This document shows, one piece after another, positions 47,744-60,715 of a DNA stretch of 64,000 nucleotides; position 1 is the first letter of the stretch, and every line of letters starts with the position of its first letter. A model generated the notes under the pieces. The model was not told the DNA's origin. It was given only the letters and a program-made list of their open reading frames with translations, and made no database searches. This DNA is from Circinella umbellata (taxonomy: Eukaryota > Mucoromycota > Mucoromycetes > Mucorales > Lichtheimiaceae), in contig JAIWNF010000093.1 in assembly GCA_025093555.1 (NCBI GenBank), positions 50,224-114,223 of the forward strand, in the 5' to 3' direction. A program made the position numbers and the translations under genes.

Positions 47744-49641
47744 TAGCGTTCTTCACGGATCGGATCGGATCGGATGATAGGGCTATCCGCATCCGCATCC
47801 GCAAATACGGATGCGGATGCGGATGCGGATCGGATGGGTAGATGAAGTGTGTATGTATATTTTTTTTGGCAGAAATACAATCGAAGTAGGAAGAACCGTC
47901 GTATTGTAGTGAATCAAAGAAAAGAGTGAAATAATCTATAATAAGTTTTGATTTGGAATGTAAAAAAAGGTATTGGATATTGTAAAAATTGTTATCGTGA
48001 TTGATTTGTCTTTTCGTATATAAGTATAATATAGCGCGATTGGTTTAGATTGGTTCAGAATAAATAATGTACTTCAAACTGGTTCAAAGAAACAAAATAG
48101 AAGCATATTTTAATAAACGATGGCAATTGTAGAAAAGTACATGGTAATTTTTATTATAAATATAAAAATAAAATAAATAAATCCGTAATGTAAAAGATAA
48201 TATAGTAGATGAAAGCTTTTTATGAAGAGAAATATAAAAAATAGGGAAAAGAATACTTTTTGTTAAAAAAAGCTGAAATTTTAAATATAAAGTGCGCGTG
48301 CGCGTGCGCGTGAGTATATAGTATGGCTGTGTGTTGAAAAAAAATTATGTGTGACAGCAAAAAAAAAAAAAGAAAACCAAGCTTCTTCAATCAAATCTTC
48401 GTTACTCCATTTAACATAGTCATCTTTTTTAATAATGGAAAATAATGATCCCAAATGAAACAACTAAGTGTGGTAGTCTTTTTTTTTATTATATTATTTT
48501 AATCACTCATCATCGTATCTATTTTACACGCGAACGGACATGTTCAATAACGCCAATAAGCATCTATTAGCTTAACGATTACAATATTACATCTTTGCTT
48601 CACTAACTATTGTGGATCGAGTTTATAGACATATATATTCTTTACAACAATCTACTTTATTTACCAATGGATTTTAACAAATATTTTATTTAATCTTGGT
48701 CATAAAAACTATCTAATATACACCTTGATAACCCTACAAAACAACTAGCATTACTCAATTTTAGTATCAAAGCTCCTTCTTTTTTATATATCCCTATCTT
48801 TGACATAATTGCTTTTATATAACTGGACATTGTGCTTGACGATTGGTAAGTGGTACTACTCTTTCTTTTACACAGATACTCTTTCTCCGAATTATATTAC
48901 TATAATGTATTTGTTTACTAATGGTGGTAGTATTTTATTTTATTTTTGTTTGAGTAGATTTTATAACTTATGCAAATAATCATTGAAAAAAAAGTGCTGC
49001 GGATATGGGTTGATATTACGGTTTATATACTTGGATTTGGATGATGAATATTTGGATGATGAACATTTGGACTGTACAAAATAGAGAGAGTATTGGAGTT
49101 TATAATTATATTATATATATCACTATGGTAATACAAATATCAAATAAACTATTCTAGATGTCTTCTTCAACAATGGTTATTTTTTTTTATTTGCTATTCT
49201 TCGTTTTGGAAAGGGACAAATATTAGTATTATTATGAAATAATATAGGAAATTTTGTGACATAAATAATTTGAGGAGTAATATGTTATCAGAAATATAAT
49301 GATTAGGGATAAAGTAATAACATTTCAACATCTTCGGGATTAGATCATTTCAAAAACTTTGGATCTAAAAAGTTTGATGAATCTTCGAGTTGATAAAATA
49401 ATATTTGTCACATTTATTGACTTGCTACACTTACATTAAAAATGCGGCACACTTTTTCAATCTAATATTTTTATGTTTTTTTTATAAACACCTATAAAAA
49501 AACCCATTACCACTTTCAATCTTTCGGATGACTGCATCATCGGATCAGATGATACACCCATCCGCATCCGCATCCGCATCCGCAAGTTCGGATGCGGATG
49601 CAGATCGGATGAGCGGATGTCGGATGAGATGAAGAACGCTA
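47744..49641. mobile_element. Non-autonomous hAT-type element, 1,898 bp
   Basis: Perfect 12-bp terminal inverted repeats TAGCGTTCTTCA (47744-47755 and the complement at 49630-49641). The flanks show an exact 8-bp duplication GCATATGT at 47736-47743 and 49642-49649. Both ends carry dense subterminal GGATGCGGATGC/GGATCGGATCGG repeats (47756-47840 and 49535-49630), in inverted arrangement. The interior has a (GTGCGC)n tract near 48294-48311 and no transposase. It has the same style as the element at 3524-4524, with a different subterminal repeat word. Confidence 0.88.
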
Positions 49642-49649
49642 GCATATGT

Positions 49650-52240
49650 ATTTTAAGTTTTTTTTTTGGTGGTAGAATCATTATCAGAATTAAAAATAAA
49701 GATAATATAATTATATTCGATGGCAAAAAATAACGTTTTTATTATAAAATTTATAAAGTTTAATATGAGCAAAATAAAAGGGGGGGGATGGTTTTTTCTA
49801 TTTTATGGCTAAATATTATGTTGATAAAGATTAATCAAAAGGGGTGAGATAATAACAAAAAGAAGAAAGAATGGCGATTATAATATAGAGATGTATAGAC
49901 TATACATAGTAAGATGGAGATAGTTGGTTCATGGATCTTGAAAGTATACAAAAAAGAAAGAGATGTCATTCTGTTAAAGAGTAATGGTAATAAAAAATAG
50001 AAGGAGAAACAAAAAAAATTATTTAGCACACACTTATAGAAAATACCTTTCAAATGAAGACCATTTATTAACAACCACTGGAAAAAAAAATGTACTGGTA
50101 ACTATAAAAGTACAAGTAATAAAAACATATTAGCTACTTGGGAGACTTGTAAGGATAAACACTTATATAACAAATGAGTTTATAAACGGGATAGCTATAT
50201 AAATAAGAATGCTATTATTGAGTGTTATTGATATGTAACAAGATATATAGGAAGGGAAAATATAGTATGATTACCTTATAAATAAAATCCATGTAGTGTA
50301 AAGTTAGTGAAAGCTATTGAGAGAAATGGAAAAGTAGTAAAAACGAAAGAAAGAGATAAGAAATGAATTATATGCATACTTCTACTCAACAATCCTCAAC
50401 ATGCATTTATATGCTTAATGAATGATAAAAGTCTCCTCAAATAATTGTAATTGCTATCCAACTCATCCAATTCACTTTTTATTTATTAATAGACCAAAAC
50501 TACTTTACTACCTTTTATGCAAGACATCTAAAAATATTCAAATCAATAGCATCCTGTATGTATTGTTGGCTTGTATTATACTGCGATGCTATATAAATCC
50601 CAAGATAACAGCTCATCAACAAGTAGCCTCGGCTGTTAACCAAGCTGGTACGATCATTACTATAAAAAATGTGGGAGCGGGTCGTTTGCCGGATCTGTGA
50701 GGAAATTTGATATATATCTAGCTAAATAAATATATTAATACTATCATTGAGTAAAGATGACACCATCCACTATCAGAATGAAGTCTCCCGCACATAAGAC
50801 CTTACCTCGAGTGAAAGATATAAAACCTTTCACAGCTGTGTAACTCGCTCAAGAATTATGCTGTATAAACAAGGTCTTCAAAAGTACAAGATTTTTTTAT
50901 AATGACTTGTCGAAAATAGTGTACAGTTGTAATGTTGAAAGAAAGAAGTTAAATAGTTGAAAATGTTGTTATCATATGGTACATAATAAAAGGAATAAAA
51001 TATTATTGGATTTTGCTCTGATTTATTGAGTACATATATGAGACGCTGTACTGCATTCCAACTTCATCAGGCCACATTGAAGTTTTGCTATGTAAGTGAA
51101 GAGGCATTGGTCTAGCTGAGGTCCATGTCTATTGAAGAGATTGACAAGGAGTGCTCTGGTGGAATTGGAAGATGTGTAGTAGTTAAAAAGTTACATTGGT
51201 TAGATGAGAGAATTTATCATAATGGTAACTTGGTTAAGAGTTTTATCATAAATGTTGAAATCGTTATAAGGAAAGAGGTTTTTTTTTTGCTGGTCTCTAT
51301 GAGTTACAAACTCCTCCCATTCCTCTTTGATTGTTAAGAGTAGAAGATGGAAGCATTGGTATATTGAGCAAAAGGATTGTTCATCAATAACTTTTGTAGA
51401 TGGCGACTATGACTAAAATATTAACAGGATAGATTCTCCCTTGTTCTTTTTTAGGCATTCCATACTACTTTTATTCATTATAGCCCTTTCCTTTATGCTT
51501 TTTATTACATGTTTTAATATTCTATGTGAAAAATAATAAAATCTGGGGTTTCTTTTCTTTATATCTTGAATTATCTAAGGTTGCATAATTTTCAATGGTT
51601 TATGGTGATACAAATGATTATATAAATAACAAATCAGATATTGTTTATACTAAGATTCGAAGATTAAGAAAACTACTCCCCTCTTTCAGTGAGTGTATAC
51701 AAGATAAAGGAAATATGTAGCAGATGCAAAGAATAAAAATAAATAAATAAATCCCCTGTTTTATTGAGAGTATACACGACCTTTATATCATAAAAATAAT
51801 ATGTAACAAATAATTATTTGTTTATATGTAATGAAATGCAAAGAAGGATAAAAGAAGTCAAGTGCATAACACAGCTTTTATGTTGTACGAAAAAAAAAGT
51901 GGGAGCCTATCTATAAGCAATAAAAAAAGGGCCCACAAAACATTGAAATAATTATACATATAAGAATTATAGTATCAATATAGCAATTCTTGTGCATTAG
52001 TTTTTTTCACTTGTCTGTTATCAAATACAAATACTATATATGGCCTCTAAACATACTGCAACTTGCTTAATTATTTATGTAATGATCTCAACAGTGTGAT
52101 AATCCATTTTTCGCGCAGTACATCTATATGTATTATTTTTAGTACGTACTGAATGATTTACTATTGTCTTATTAAGAATAAGCATTGAAACGTCAGCTCT
52201 ATTCAGATAACTAACTGCTTTACTTTATATGTATTTAGAA
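49650..52240. other. AT-rich non-coding stretch
   Basis: No gene that I can support. Isolated short frames exist (for example 50422-50700 ending ...QAGTIITIKNVGAGRLPDL and 51125-51337) without recognisable domains or partner exons. Probably old, degraded transposon and spacer sequence. Confidence 0.4.
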
Positions 52241-52249
52241 AATAATCAA

Positions 52250-54480
52250 AACATGATAATCTATATCAATAGCCTCCTCTTGATCGTTTCACAAATTTAG
52301 CATCAATCTGAACATGATGAGATATTTTTACGGTTACAAAAATAGGGTTCAAATGTTCTAAGTTGTTCTTCGATGCTTGTCTCTGACATCTGTCACATTG
52401 ATTGACATAATTGCGGATCATTTTTGTTAAACCTGGCACATACTACTTTTATTTAATTTCATAATACATATGTATGTGCTGTCAAATGTGTAATGTCCTT
52501 CTAAAGCGTGAGAATGATGTACAAAAATAGCTTTATGTGCTGTGGTTTTCGTAAGCACTAATCGTTGTGTTTGTCTTTGGCGATATAACTTGTTATTTTG
52601 TACTTGGTAATATTTGTCTTAAGAACATACGGTTTTTCTCAATTGTTTAAAGCAACTTAATGAATAGTCTAGCTTTTCTATGTAGATAATATTTGATTTC
52701 GTTGTATGTTTTAATTTTGATTTTTAATAACGTGGTTACCGATTATTGATGAGATTTACGTAATATGTTGACCTTGTTTTGTACTATGTAACTAATTCAT
52801 ATAAGATATAATAGGGGCTTTACAAAAATAGTTTGATTACAATAATGTGGGGAAACTTCAAGGTTGTTTGTAGTACATTTATTGTAATATTTTACTTGAT
52901 GCAGTATATGAATTTGTGTAAGCTACGTAAAATAGTACATATAATGTTTTTATAATTAATTAGAGTAAGATAAAGGAGATTGACACTGTGTTACATTCGT
53001 GTGAAAAGGGGGTGATGTGAACAAGGTTGGTGACTATCCTTTTTTGCGTTTATGTTATTTTGTTTTGTATAGTACTATTTTTCTTCTTCTTTGTTATATC
53101 TATTATTATTGTCTACATATATATATTATACTCAAATATTATTGCTTTATAATACTCTTCCGTTCTTCCATTCAAACGTCGACTCGATCATTATTGTTCT
53201 TGTGATCATTGTTGTTGTTATGGGAGAAAATGAGAAGTCAACTTAAAAAGTCTGCACTTTGGTTTTTCTTATCACTTTGGTAATGAATTTCGCTCAAAAA
53301 TGCTATGGCTTTTACGTGTCTACCAATAGCCTGCTAAAGGTTCATGGTCTGTAACAACATGAAACTTTTTTTCCGAAAAGATATTGTTGCGTTTGTTGTA
53401 CACAATATATTAATGCTGAACATTCTAAATCTGTACCAAATAGTGATTTTCTACTCCTTTAGTGGTGGAACGGGATAGATAGCATATTACAGTTTCCTTT
53501 TTTCCGTCATCACAGAGTTGACTGAGTGTACCTCCCAAACCAAATTTGCTTCCATCTGTGATCAAGTAAAAGTCTTAATTATAATCAGGTCGTGATAATA
53601 CGGGTGCTTGTATCAAAGCCACTTTCAAATCATTGGATGCTTTTGTTGCTGTCTCGCCCCAAGGTGGTGGATCGTTGCCAGTCATCTTGTTAATAGTTGA
53701 GGTCATTGAGAATAACGATTTATGAATTTTTTGAAATAGTTACAGCAACTGAGAAAGCTTTGTAATTGCTTTTAGGTAGTCGGAATGGGTGTTTTTTGAA
53801 TAGCTTTAGTTTTATCAGGATCGATGTGTATTCTGGATGATGTAATATAATGTCCAAGGTATTTTATTTTTGTTTTGAACCATGAACATATTTCATACTT
53901 CACTTTCAATTAGCAATTTCCAGACATTCGAAAACTTGTTCTAAATCTGATAAATACTCTTGTATATTTTTACTATAGCAATTCATACATCATCTATGTA
54001 TAACCCTAGACCCTACGCATGTTCCTATTCGTGATCGAAATACTATTGCTCCAACTTCTACTATAATATGAGGTGAGTTATTGTATCCCATTGGTAATCC
54101 CGTGTAACGGTAATTTCTATATTTAGTGGTGAATGTGGTCTTGTTGTGGGTGGATGGTTCCAAAGGTACTTGAAAAAAGGATTGTCTTAAATCAAGATAT
54201 GAAAATATGCTTTCTTCAGTTACAGATGACAATAATTCTTCTACATTAGAAAATGGGTAATTATAACTCTTTGCAATAGTATTTAACCGTTGTAAATCTG
54301 ATAATAATCTATATTCTCATGTATTTCCTTTCTTTTTTAATAGGATGATTGGGCTTGACCATAGTGATTTGAATGTTTCTATGGCACCTAATCTGTGTAA
54401 TAAATTTAATTTCTATTTTAATGCTAAAGCTTCTTCTCGTGACATTTGTAAGGTCTTGTTCAGATCGGTTGTGCGTCTGT
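52250..54480 (-). pseudogene. Ty3/gypsy pol remnant B: RT, RNase H, integrase zinc domain, many stops
   Basis: Read on the minus strand: RT N-terminal segment near 54440-54290 (LGAIETFKSLWSSPIILLKK), then FSYLDLRQSFFQVPLEPSTH and YRYTGLPMGYNNSP (about 54205-54065). RNase H follows near 53640-53330 (LITDGSKFGLGGTLSQL, then FGTDLECSALIYCVQQ). The integrase zinc region YVPGLTKMIRNYVNQCDRCQ is near 52440-52380. Numerous in-frame stops and frame changes separate these blocks. The order RT-RNase H-integrase is that of Ty3/gypsy. No LTR pair was found. Confidence 0.75.
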
Positions 54481-54496
54481 TGTATCAATGGATGCT

Positions 54497-54645
54497 TGTA
54501 ATACGTTGGTACAGGATAAACTTGTATTATCCCAATGTAATAATTAAGAGATAGACAACTGTCCTTTATTCATATTCAGATAATTATAGTATTTATATTA
54601 AGGTGGGACATGTGACTACTTCTGACTCTTACATAGCCCCCCCTT
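54497..54645 (-). repeat. Possible polypurine tract and short LTR remnant
   Basis: On the minus strand, AAGGGGGGG (54645-54637) just downstream of the integrase end is followed by TGTAAGAGTCAG... from 54633, with TATAAATA- and AATAAA-like boxes, possibly ending TTACA at 54497. This has the look of a 3' LTR start after a polypurine tract. A second LTR copy was not found, so it is tentative. Confidence 0.3.
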
Positions 54646-54735
54646 AAAAAAAAGAAATTATTATAGTGGTTAAAGAGAGTTATAAAATTTGTAAATTTGA
54701 TCTTGATTTGCTTTAGTAGTTTTGTTTTTCTGTTC

Positions 54736-56090
54736 TTAGTGCTTGAGTAAATAAGTTGTTCCTTGTTTGTTAATAATTTTGATTATTTCCCAAGGGCCTA
54801 TAAATTTTGGATTAGGAAATTTCCAGGTTTTTTTCAGTTTAATTTTTAGGACTGACTCTCCAACTTGAAACATTTTTCGTTCATGTCTTCCTCTATCATA
54901 ATACTTCTTTTGTCTTTCTTGTGCTTTTTGAATATTCGAGCAGACTTGTTGATGTAGAGTTAGAAGATAATGATTTAAATAACTGATCCAAGTTTCTGTT
55001 ATATGTGTTTTTGTTGAGGGAAGAACTAATGGTGCTGTAGTTGGGAGAATTGGTGCTCTTCCATACAAGATTTCAAATGGTGCTTTTCCAGTTGATGACT
55101 GTTTGCTGGTATTAATGGCTAATGTGACAAAAGGAAGATATTGATCCCAGATTGTTGGAGTCTTGTCAACGTAGATTACTAAAGCTCCTTTAATGGATCT
55201 ATTCATTCGCTCAGCTAACTCGTCACTTTGGGGCCTTGTTACACTGGTAGTCGATCTAGAGATCCCTAACCACTTGCATACCATTGTCATTGCTTCAGAA
55301 ATAAAGTTTATGCCATTGTTAATAATTAACTTTTTTATTACACTATGTTTGAGAATAATTTCATAAAGTAAGATTTGGGCAATTGCATTGGAGTCAAAAC
55401 TTGGTAAAGCTGCTGTTACTACCCACTTGGTTAAATATTCAGCAAAGACAATTAAATATCGATTGCCGCTTGTTGTTATGAGAAGTACTGCTATGTCAGC
55501 CGCCCAAACTTCACATGGCTTGCCGATTGGAATGCTTGTCATTTTTCGATATTTGCGAGTTTTGGTTTTATATAGTTCAGTAGTTGGCAAGGATGACAGT
55601 GTCGAAGGAATTCAATAATATCTTGGTTTAATGTAGGCTACCATGATAGTTGTTTGGCTTTTGCTAAAAGTTTGTCACAACCAAAATGAGCTGATGTTGA
55701 GTGTGAATGAATTGAATGAAAAAATCTAATGTGTAAGGATTTTGGCATGACGACAATTAGGTAATTGTCGGGTTGAATGCAAAAAAGATTATTGTAATAG
55801 AAAAATTGATTATTTTGTTCCTTTTTAAATTTGGTAATTTTTTCATCCTGGTCCTGATGTTGGAGTAATTCTTCATGAGTAACATGGGATAGTTCTGGTT
55901 CTTCGTTATTATTATTGGTTGTATGTTATGAACTGCAAGATCGGCTTAAAGTGTCTGCATCGAGATTTTCGGATCCTTTTCTATAGACTATAGTAAATGA
56001 ATAGCTTTGAATTGCCATTACCCATCAAGTGATTCTTCCTCGTGGTGTGTTGCTACCAAGAATTGCCTTTAATGCCACATGGTCAGTATA
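54736..56090 (-). pseudogene. Ty3/gypsy pol remnant A: RNase H C-terminus and integrase
   Basis: On the minus strand: RNase H end ALKAILGSNTPRGRIT then SYSFTIVYRKGSENLDADTL (56070-55940, with an in-frame TGA between); integrase zinc domain HSHSTSAHFG then FLRHCHPCQ (about 55700-55580); frame change; integrase core as one 284-codon frame 55590-54736. In the core the first Asp (WAADIAVL) and the Glu (DELAERMNRSIK) are present, but the second catalytic Asp is Asn (LIINNGINF where DNG is expected). The end GPWEIIKIINKQGTTYLLKH is the usual GPF/Y-like tail. Inactive. Confidence 0.82.
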
Positions 56091-56117
56091 TATAGTTAAT
56101 TCAGTGCCATGAATATA

Positions 56118-56885
56118 ACAATGGAAATATAAAAGGCTCTATCAACAGCAGTGAACCAGTTCAGGCTGTAAGTAAAAAAAGAGAAAAAATACAAAAAAAT
56201 TATGATATCATAACACCGATTTATGTATGTTGACACCCAATATTAACATGTTATTATAACAGTCAACAATACCCCAAGCTAGTATCTCGATAGCTGCAGG
56301 GTATATGAATTCCCAACAAGTACATCAACAGGTTCGAGATACTAATATCTATATTCTGAAGCACTGGAAAAGTTTAATACAGTTGGCAACTGCCCAACAT
56401 GCATGATCTATGGAAGCCAGCAATGTAATTCTGTGAATATTAAATATTGTCCAACTGTTCGTCAGAGGTGTTTACGTTGCTTTTCCATAGACCATGGTCA
56501 AAGAAACTGTCCAGTAAAATACAAGTATGTATCACTAAAATAATTCCAAAAGCGTATATAGAAGAAGCCATACTTTTACTAATCATCTCACTTGATAACA
56601 TTAATTTAGACCAGGCAGTGCATGCTTTTTTTGCCTCATACCAAGTGCACATTCCCTTGGGCACCAGAGGAAAAACTGCAAGCCCGAGTATTACACAATA
56701 CCTTTTGTATGTTGGGCAATCTGGCGTAATCGCACTAAAAGGATGATAAAAAACTTTTAGACAATATCAGTATGCCATCAACAATAATTACTGATCAGGA
56801 GTTTGCCGACTTTCTGATTACCATGGATGAAAATAGACTTAATAATAGTCTACAATTATTTCTCGAATTTCATTCTGTTTTCTAG
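56118..56885 (+). pseudogene. Broken CCHC zinc-knuckle gene
   Basis: Coding-like pieces include QQVHQQVRDTNIYILKHWK (about 56316-56370), then in another frame VGNCPTCMIYGSQQCN and CLRCFSIDHGQRNCPVKYK (a standard CX2CX4HX4C knuckle, about 56476-56523). After a plausible intron (GTATGT at about 56524 to an acceptor near 56611) comes PWAPEEKLQARVLHNTFCML with stops, and finally MPSTIITDQEFADFLITM ending at TAG 56883-56885. A frameshift and at least two stops make it non-functional. It could be a gag-like or host RNA-binding gene. Confidence 0.5.
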
Positions 56886-58025
56886 AATGCTTCTATCATC
56901 TCTTTATACATCAACCTTTTTTTTCTCTGCTATTTGATACTCTTCTTTCCTCATTTCTTTAACCATTGTTCTTCTTACATGCCGTAATGTACTTACTGTT
57001 ACTACCTTTCTATCACATTATCATCAATATTAGTAATAGTATTAGTATTCGCTATTATTATTATTATTATTTTATCACTATTAGTATTGTTCTTTTTATC
57101 ACATGATCCGTCTACAATTCTCAATATAGTATAACTGTCATTCTCACAATTTGATTGGATCACGCTTTCTCATCTTTGTGCCCAGTATTTCCCTCACCAC
57201 AATCCATTTTCTTCAGTTCTCTTCTACTTTTAAGTTCTATCTTTACTTAATTTTATCTTGTTGTCTTTTAAATAAATTATATTTCACGTATAATCTTCGC
57301 ATTTGATTTTCTTTTTGTAGACTTCACTTTTTTTTGCATTCGAACGTACCATTCTTTAATATTTGATGAGCTCCCACACACCGTTTTCCTTAATTATATT
57401 AAGTTAATTACGTATAACCTTTATTCTATCTTTTCAACATATACCATATCAATTTCATATATTGAGTCTCCTTGTCACAACACAGAATGCTTCAATACAT
57501 AAAATAATGTGATATATATAATAGGAAAATCATCTTTGGTTGCTTGTATAAGGTGCATCCTGACTTAAACTGTCAAAATATGTGGTGAAATATATAAAAA
57601 TTGACAAAAAACTGGCAGAAATCAAGGTATAAGCTTTTTGAGCCGTGATATATGTTAATTAAAGTTTTCTGAAGATATGTCACGGAAAAACTTTAAAAAA
57701 AACATTTCCCATCAAGATTTGTTACTTCAAAGTTCCGTCAAAATATGATATTTTATTAAGTAAATCCAATATTTCAACAAAGGGATAAGGGGAAACACGA
57801 AAAAAGGTGTACAATCATAAAGATGTATTTTAGAATTCTGCAATTCCAGTCATAAAAAACGGTTCTATGGCTTCATCGTAAACCTGATGCACCTTTCCAC
57901 ACAATATCTCAAAGTACTTTTTTCAAAACCTAATATTTACTGGATCAGGTAATAATAATTTCATAAGTGTTATCCAAAAGAAATATTACGTTTTTGTCTT
58001 TCATATAATGAAAAATAGTGTTATA
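56886..58025. other. Non-coding, T-rich spacer
   Basis: No gene seen. ATT/TTA trinucleotide runs occur at 57024-57085. Confidence 0.4.
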
Positions 58026-58027
58026 TA

Positions 58028-59234
58028 CCGTCACCGCTCGCTATAATGATATTCGATATAACGATATTTCGATATAACGATAGGGTTTTGGGGTTCAAGA
58101 CAGATTAAGCGGGGAAATATCGTTAATTTTATATAACGATATCCGATAGGATTTTAGTTATATCGAGCGGACAAATAAAATCTTTATTTTTTTAAAAGGA
58201 AATAATACTAGTTTGTTGGGCATTTTTTTATGTTTTTACTTTAGTTTTTAAACATTTTTGTCAAGAGTTTGACAATTTGAACATCAAATTTATCTTCAGG
58301 CATCGCCTTTTCCAAAAAAAAAAGAAAAGACAGTGATATCCTGCTTCTTCTTCTTTCTTTTTAAAATCAGATTTTTTTATTATACTAACTTTGCAAGTCG
58401 AACTTGTTCTTGTCATCTTGAATGTCTTTATAAACAATAGACAGTTTTTGATGCTGATTATAGAAGTACAACACTCGCATTTTTTTTCTTATAAGGATCG
58501 ACATTAATTATATGTGACGATATGATTTTAATTCAGTTAGAAGGAATATGTTAAGGAATATTTGAAAATAAACACTGTACATACAAAGAAAAAAAAAAGA
58601 GCTGTTTTATTTTTATAGCTTAGTTACAGTACGAATGGTATAATGTGTTTAGAGTTCTCTTCTTTTTGTAAGACATATATATGTGAGGTCAAGCACATAA
58701 GGATAGAATTTTACCTGATCATTACAACTCAGATCAAGAATTCGATATAACGATAATTCCTTTATAGACTAGAGATGAAGACCTATAATATAAAAGTACA
58801 TCATATGCTATAATCATCTTCTTCACTTTATTGGAGCGGAAATACAAAGAAATAAATAAAAAAGAAAATAATACATGATAATAAGTAAGTCTATGATCTT
58901 CTAGCGAGTTGGACAAAATAAAGAAAAGGGAAAAGGGTAGGGAGGGAGCATATGTACTTATAGGTCTTCATCCCTAGTCTATAAAGGAATTGACGGTCGA
59001 TAAATTTCTGGTCAATTCCAAGAGACCGTCGATTACGACCTACAAGTACATATGAAAGAAATGTCGAGTGAGAATTTTTTTTATATAGCTTTATTATTTT
59101 CTTTTATATTTATTTCTTTGTATTTCCGCTCCAATAAAGTGAAAAAGATGATTATAGCATACGTATGTACTTATACTGTAGGTCGGAATCGACGGTCTCT
59201 TGGAATTGATCAGAGATTTATCGAGCGGTGCCGG
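58028..59234. mobile_element. pogo/Tc1-mariner-like element with TA duplication, 1,207 bp
   Basis: The left end CCGTCACCGCTCGCTATAAT and the complement of the right end CCGGCACCGCTCGATAAATC share an imperfect terminal repeat, each bordered by TA (58026-58027, 59235-59236). Near the left end the words CGATATAACGATA repeat in both directions, as in pogo/Tigger termini. No transposase is visible. The right half contains further inverted repeats (separate entry). Confidence 0.6.
58740..59185. repeat. Nested inverted repeats inside the pogo-like element
   Basis: The segment at about 58746-58880 returns in reverse complement twice: its outer part (AATTCCTTTATAGACTAG) at about 58975-58993, and its inner part (GCTATAATCATCTT...TTTATTGGAGCGGAAATACA) at about 59085-59160. 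Together they could form a long hairpin transcript. This may be a MITE that inserted and partly duplicated within the larger element. Confidence 0.65.
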
Positions 59235-59344
59235 TACTTTTTGTAATATGAAAAAAGCAGAAACCAAATCAGTTATTTTTATACCAAACATATGATCGTA
59301 CATTGTACTTTATATTCTAGTACGTAGCTTTTATATTTAATAAA

Positions 59345-60707
59345 GGGAATGACTATGGGCGCGCCAATTTTGAACAGACATCTTAGTAACAGGCGCGCCC
59401 TTCGTCTACCCTTTTTCTTCACTTATTCAAAATATTCACAATCTCAACAATACTTATTAACAATATATTTAATGTATTGTGCCAATTGAACATAGAGTTT
59501 CTTTCTATTTCTACGCTATAAAGTATACTCAAAAATACTGAAGCAAAAAGTTATAAAAGAATGCAATACGTATACTTCTGTAACTATACAAAGAAGTCAA
59601 AAGCAAAGGAGCGAAGCAGTATGACATAGATCAAAAATGGCACTAATTGTAGGCATATAACTATAATACGTACTATGTAATGCTTGTGCTATAAATAAAC
59701 GAAATTACAAGAAAAGGACATATGAATTATAATATAGAATGGGTGGGCTGTAGGAGCAACTCAAAAAAAGATCACGTATCAACATTTATTAAGTAGGATA
59801 AAGGAATAATCTGTGTAATATAAATTACCAAGTAAGAGAGTACCATGTAAATAGGGAAGAAGAAAGAAATTGGGTCATACGTAGTATAACGAAAAAAAAG
59901 ATGACATAAATATAATAATACAAAACGATAAAAAATCAAATCAATCATATTTGATCAATAACAATAGCTTCTAAAAATCTCTCTTAAAGGCATAATTTTC
60001 CTCTTGTGGCTGATCGTAAACTCTAGAGTCAAGATTTTGATTCTTAAACAAGAATTCTATTGCATCCTCAAATAATGAAATATTGATGTAGTCTTGTTGA
60101 ATGAGTCAAGAACAAGAACACTTTGTATGAAAGATAGCGGTATAGTCTTCAAATGTTATTGTTTTTTGTAATGAACCTATGTTGGAGAATCCTACTGGTC
60201 GGTGGATCCCATAATAGCAAGCTTATATTATTAATATGTACAACACCTATTATTAATATTTGTACAATATTTCCATTGCATAAATATTTCAATATGTTAT
60301 TACTAAAGCCTTTGAAAGTAAAAATAAAAATTGAATATGATTTTTTACTTTATACGTATGAATTAATTCTTAATTTGATTTGACCCATTGGATAATAGAT
60401 TAAAAAGAAATTAATGTATATATCTTTAATAGTTTTTCAAATGGCTTGATATTTTTATTATCAAAAAGTATTCAACAACTGATGAATTATGATGCTTCAA
60501 CTGGACTATCATATTTTTATTCGTAATTTTTTTTATTCAACGTAGAGAAAAATTCAGTTTGAATAAGATATGTTTCATATAGCAAACTTGAACAAGAGCA
60601 AGCAAAGTAAAACAGACGAAGGGCGCGCCATGTTACTAAAGTGCCGGCTCAGAATTGGCGCGCCCCTCGTCTGACTATCAATTTTTGGCGCGCCCGTAGT
60701 CATTCCC
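59345..60707. mobile_element. 1,363-bp TIR element with GGCGCGCC repeats and 8-bp duplication
   Basis: Ends are GGGAATGACTA-T/C-GGGCGCGCCAA inverted repeats. Flanks carry an exact 8-bp duplication TTAATAAA at 59337-59344 and 60708-60715. The palindrome GGCGCGCC occurs twice at the left (near 59358 and 59391) and three times at the right (near 60622, 60657 and 60687), as subterminal repeats. The AT-rich interior encodes nothing recognisable. The superfamily is unclear: 8-bp duplication fits hAT or P-like, but the terminal GGGAATG is not the usual hAT start. Confidence 0.82.
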
Positions 60708-60715
60708 TTAATAAA

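Noticed and set aside
50422..50700. 92-codon frame ending QAGTIITIKNVGAGRLPDL
   Set aside because: The last 30 residues look somewhat coding, but the rest is low complexity and no partner exon was found.
57540..57960. Possible transposase remnant (minus-strand ILCGKVHQVYDEAIEPFFMTG)
   Set aside because: Too short, with no catalytic motif and no terminal repeats identified around it.
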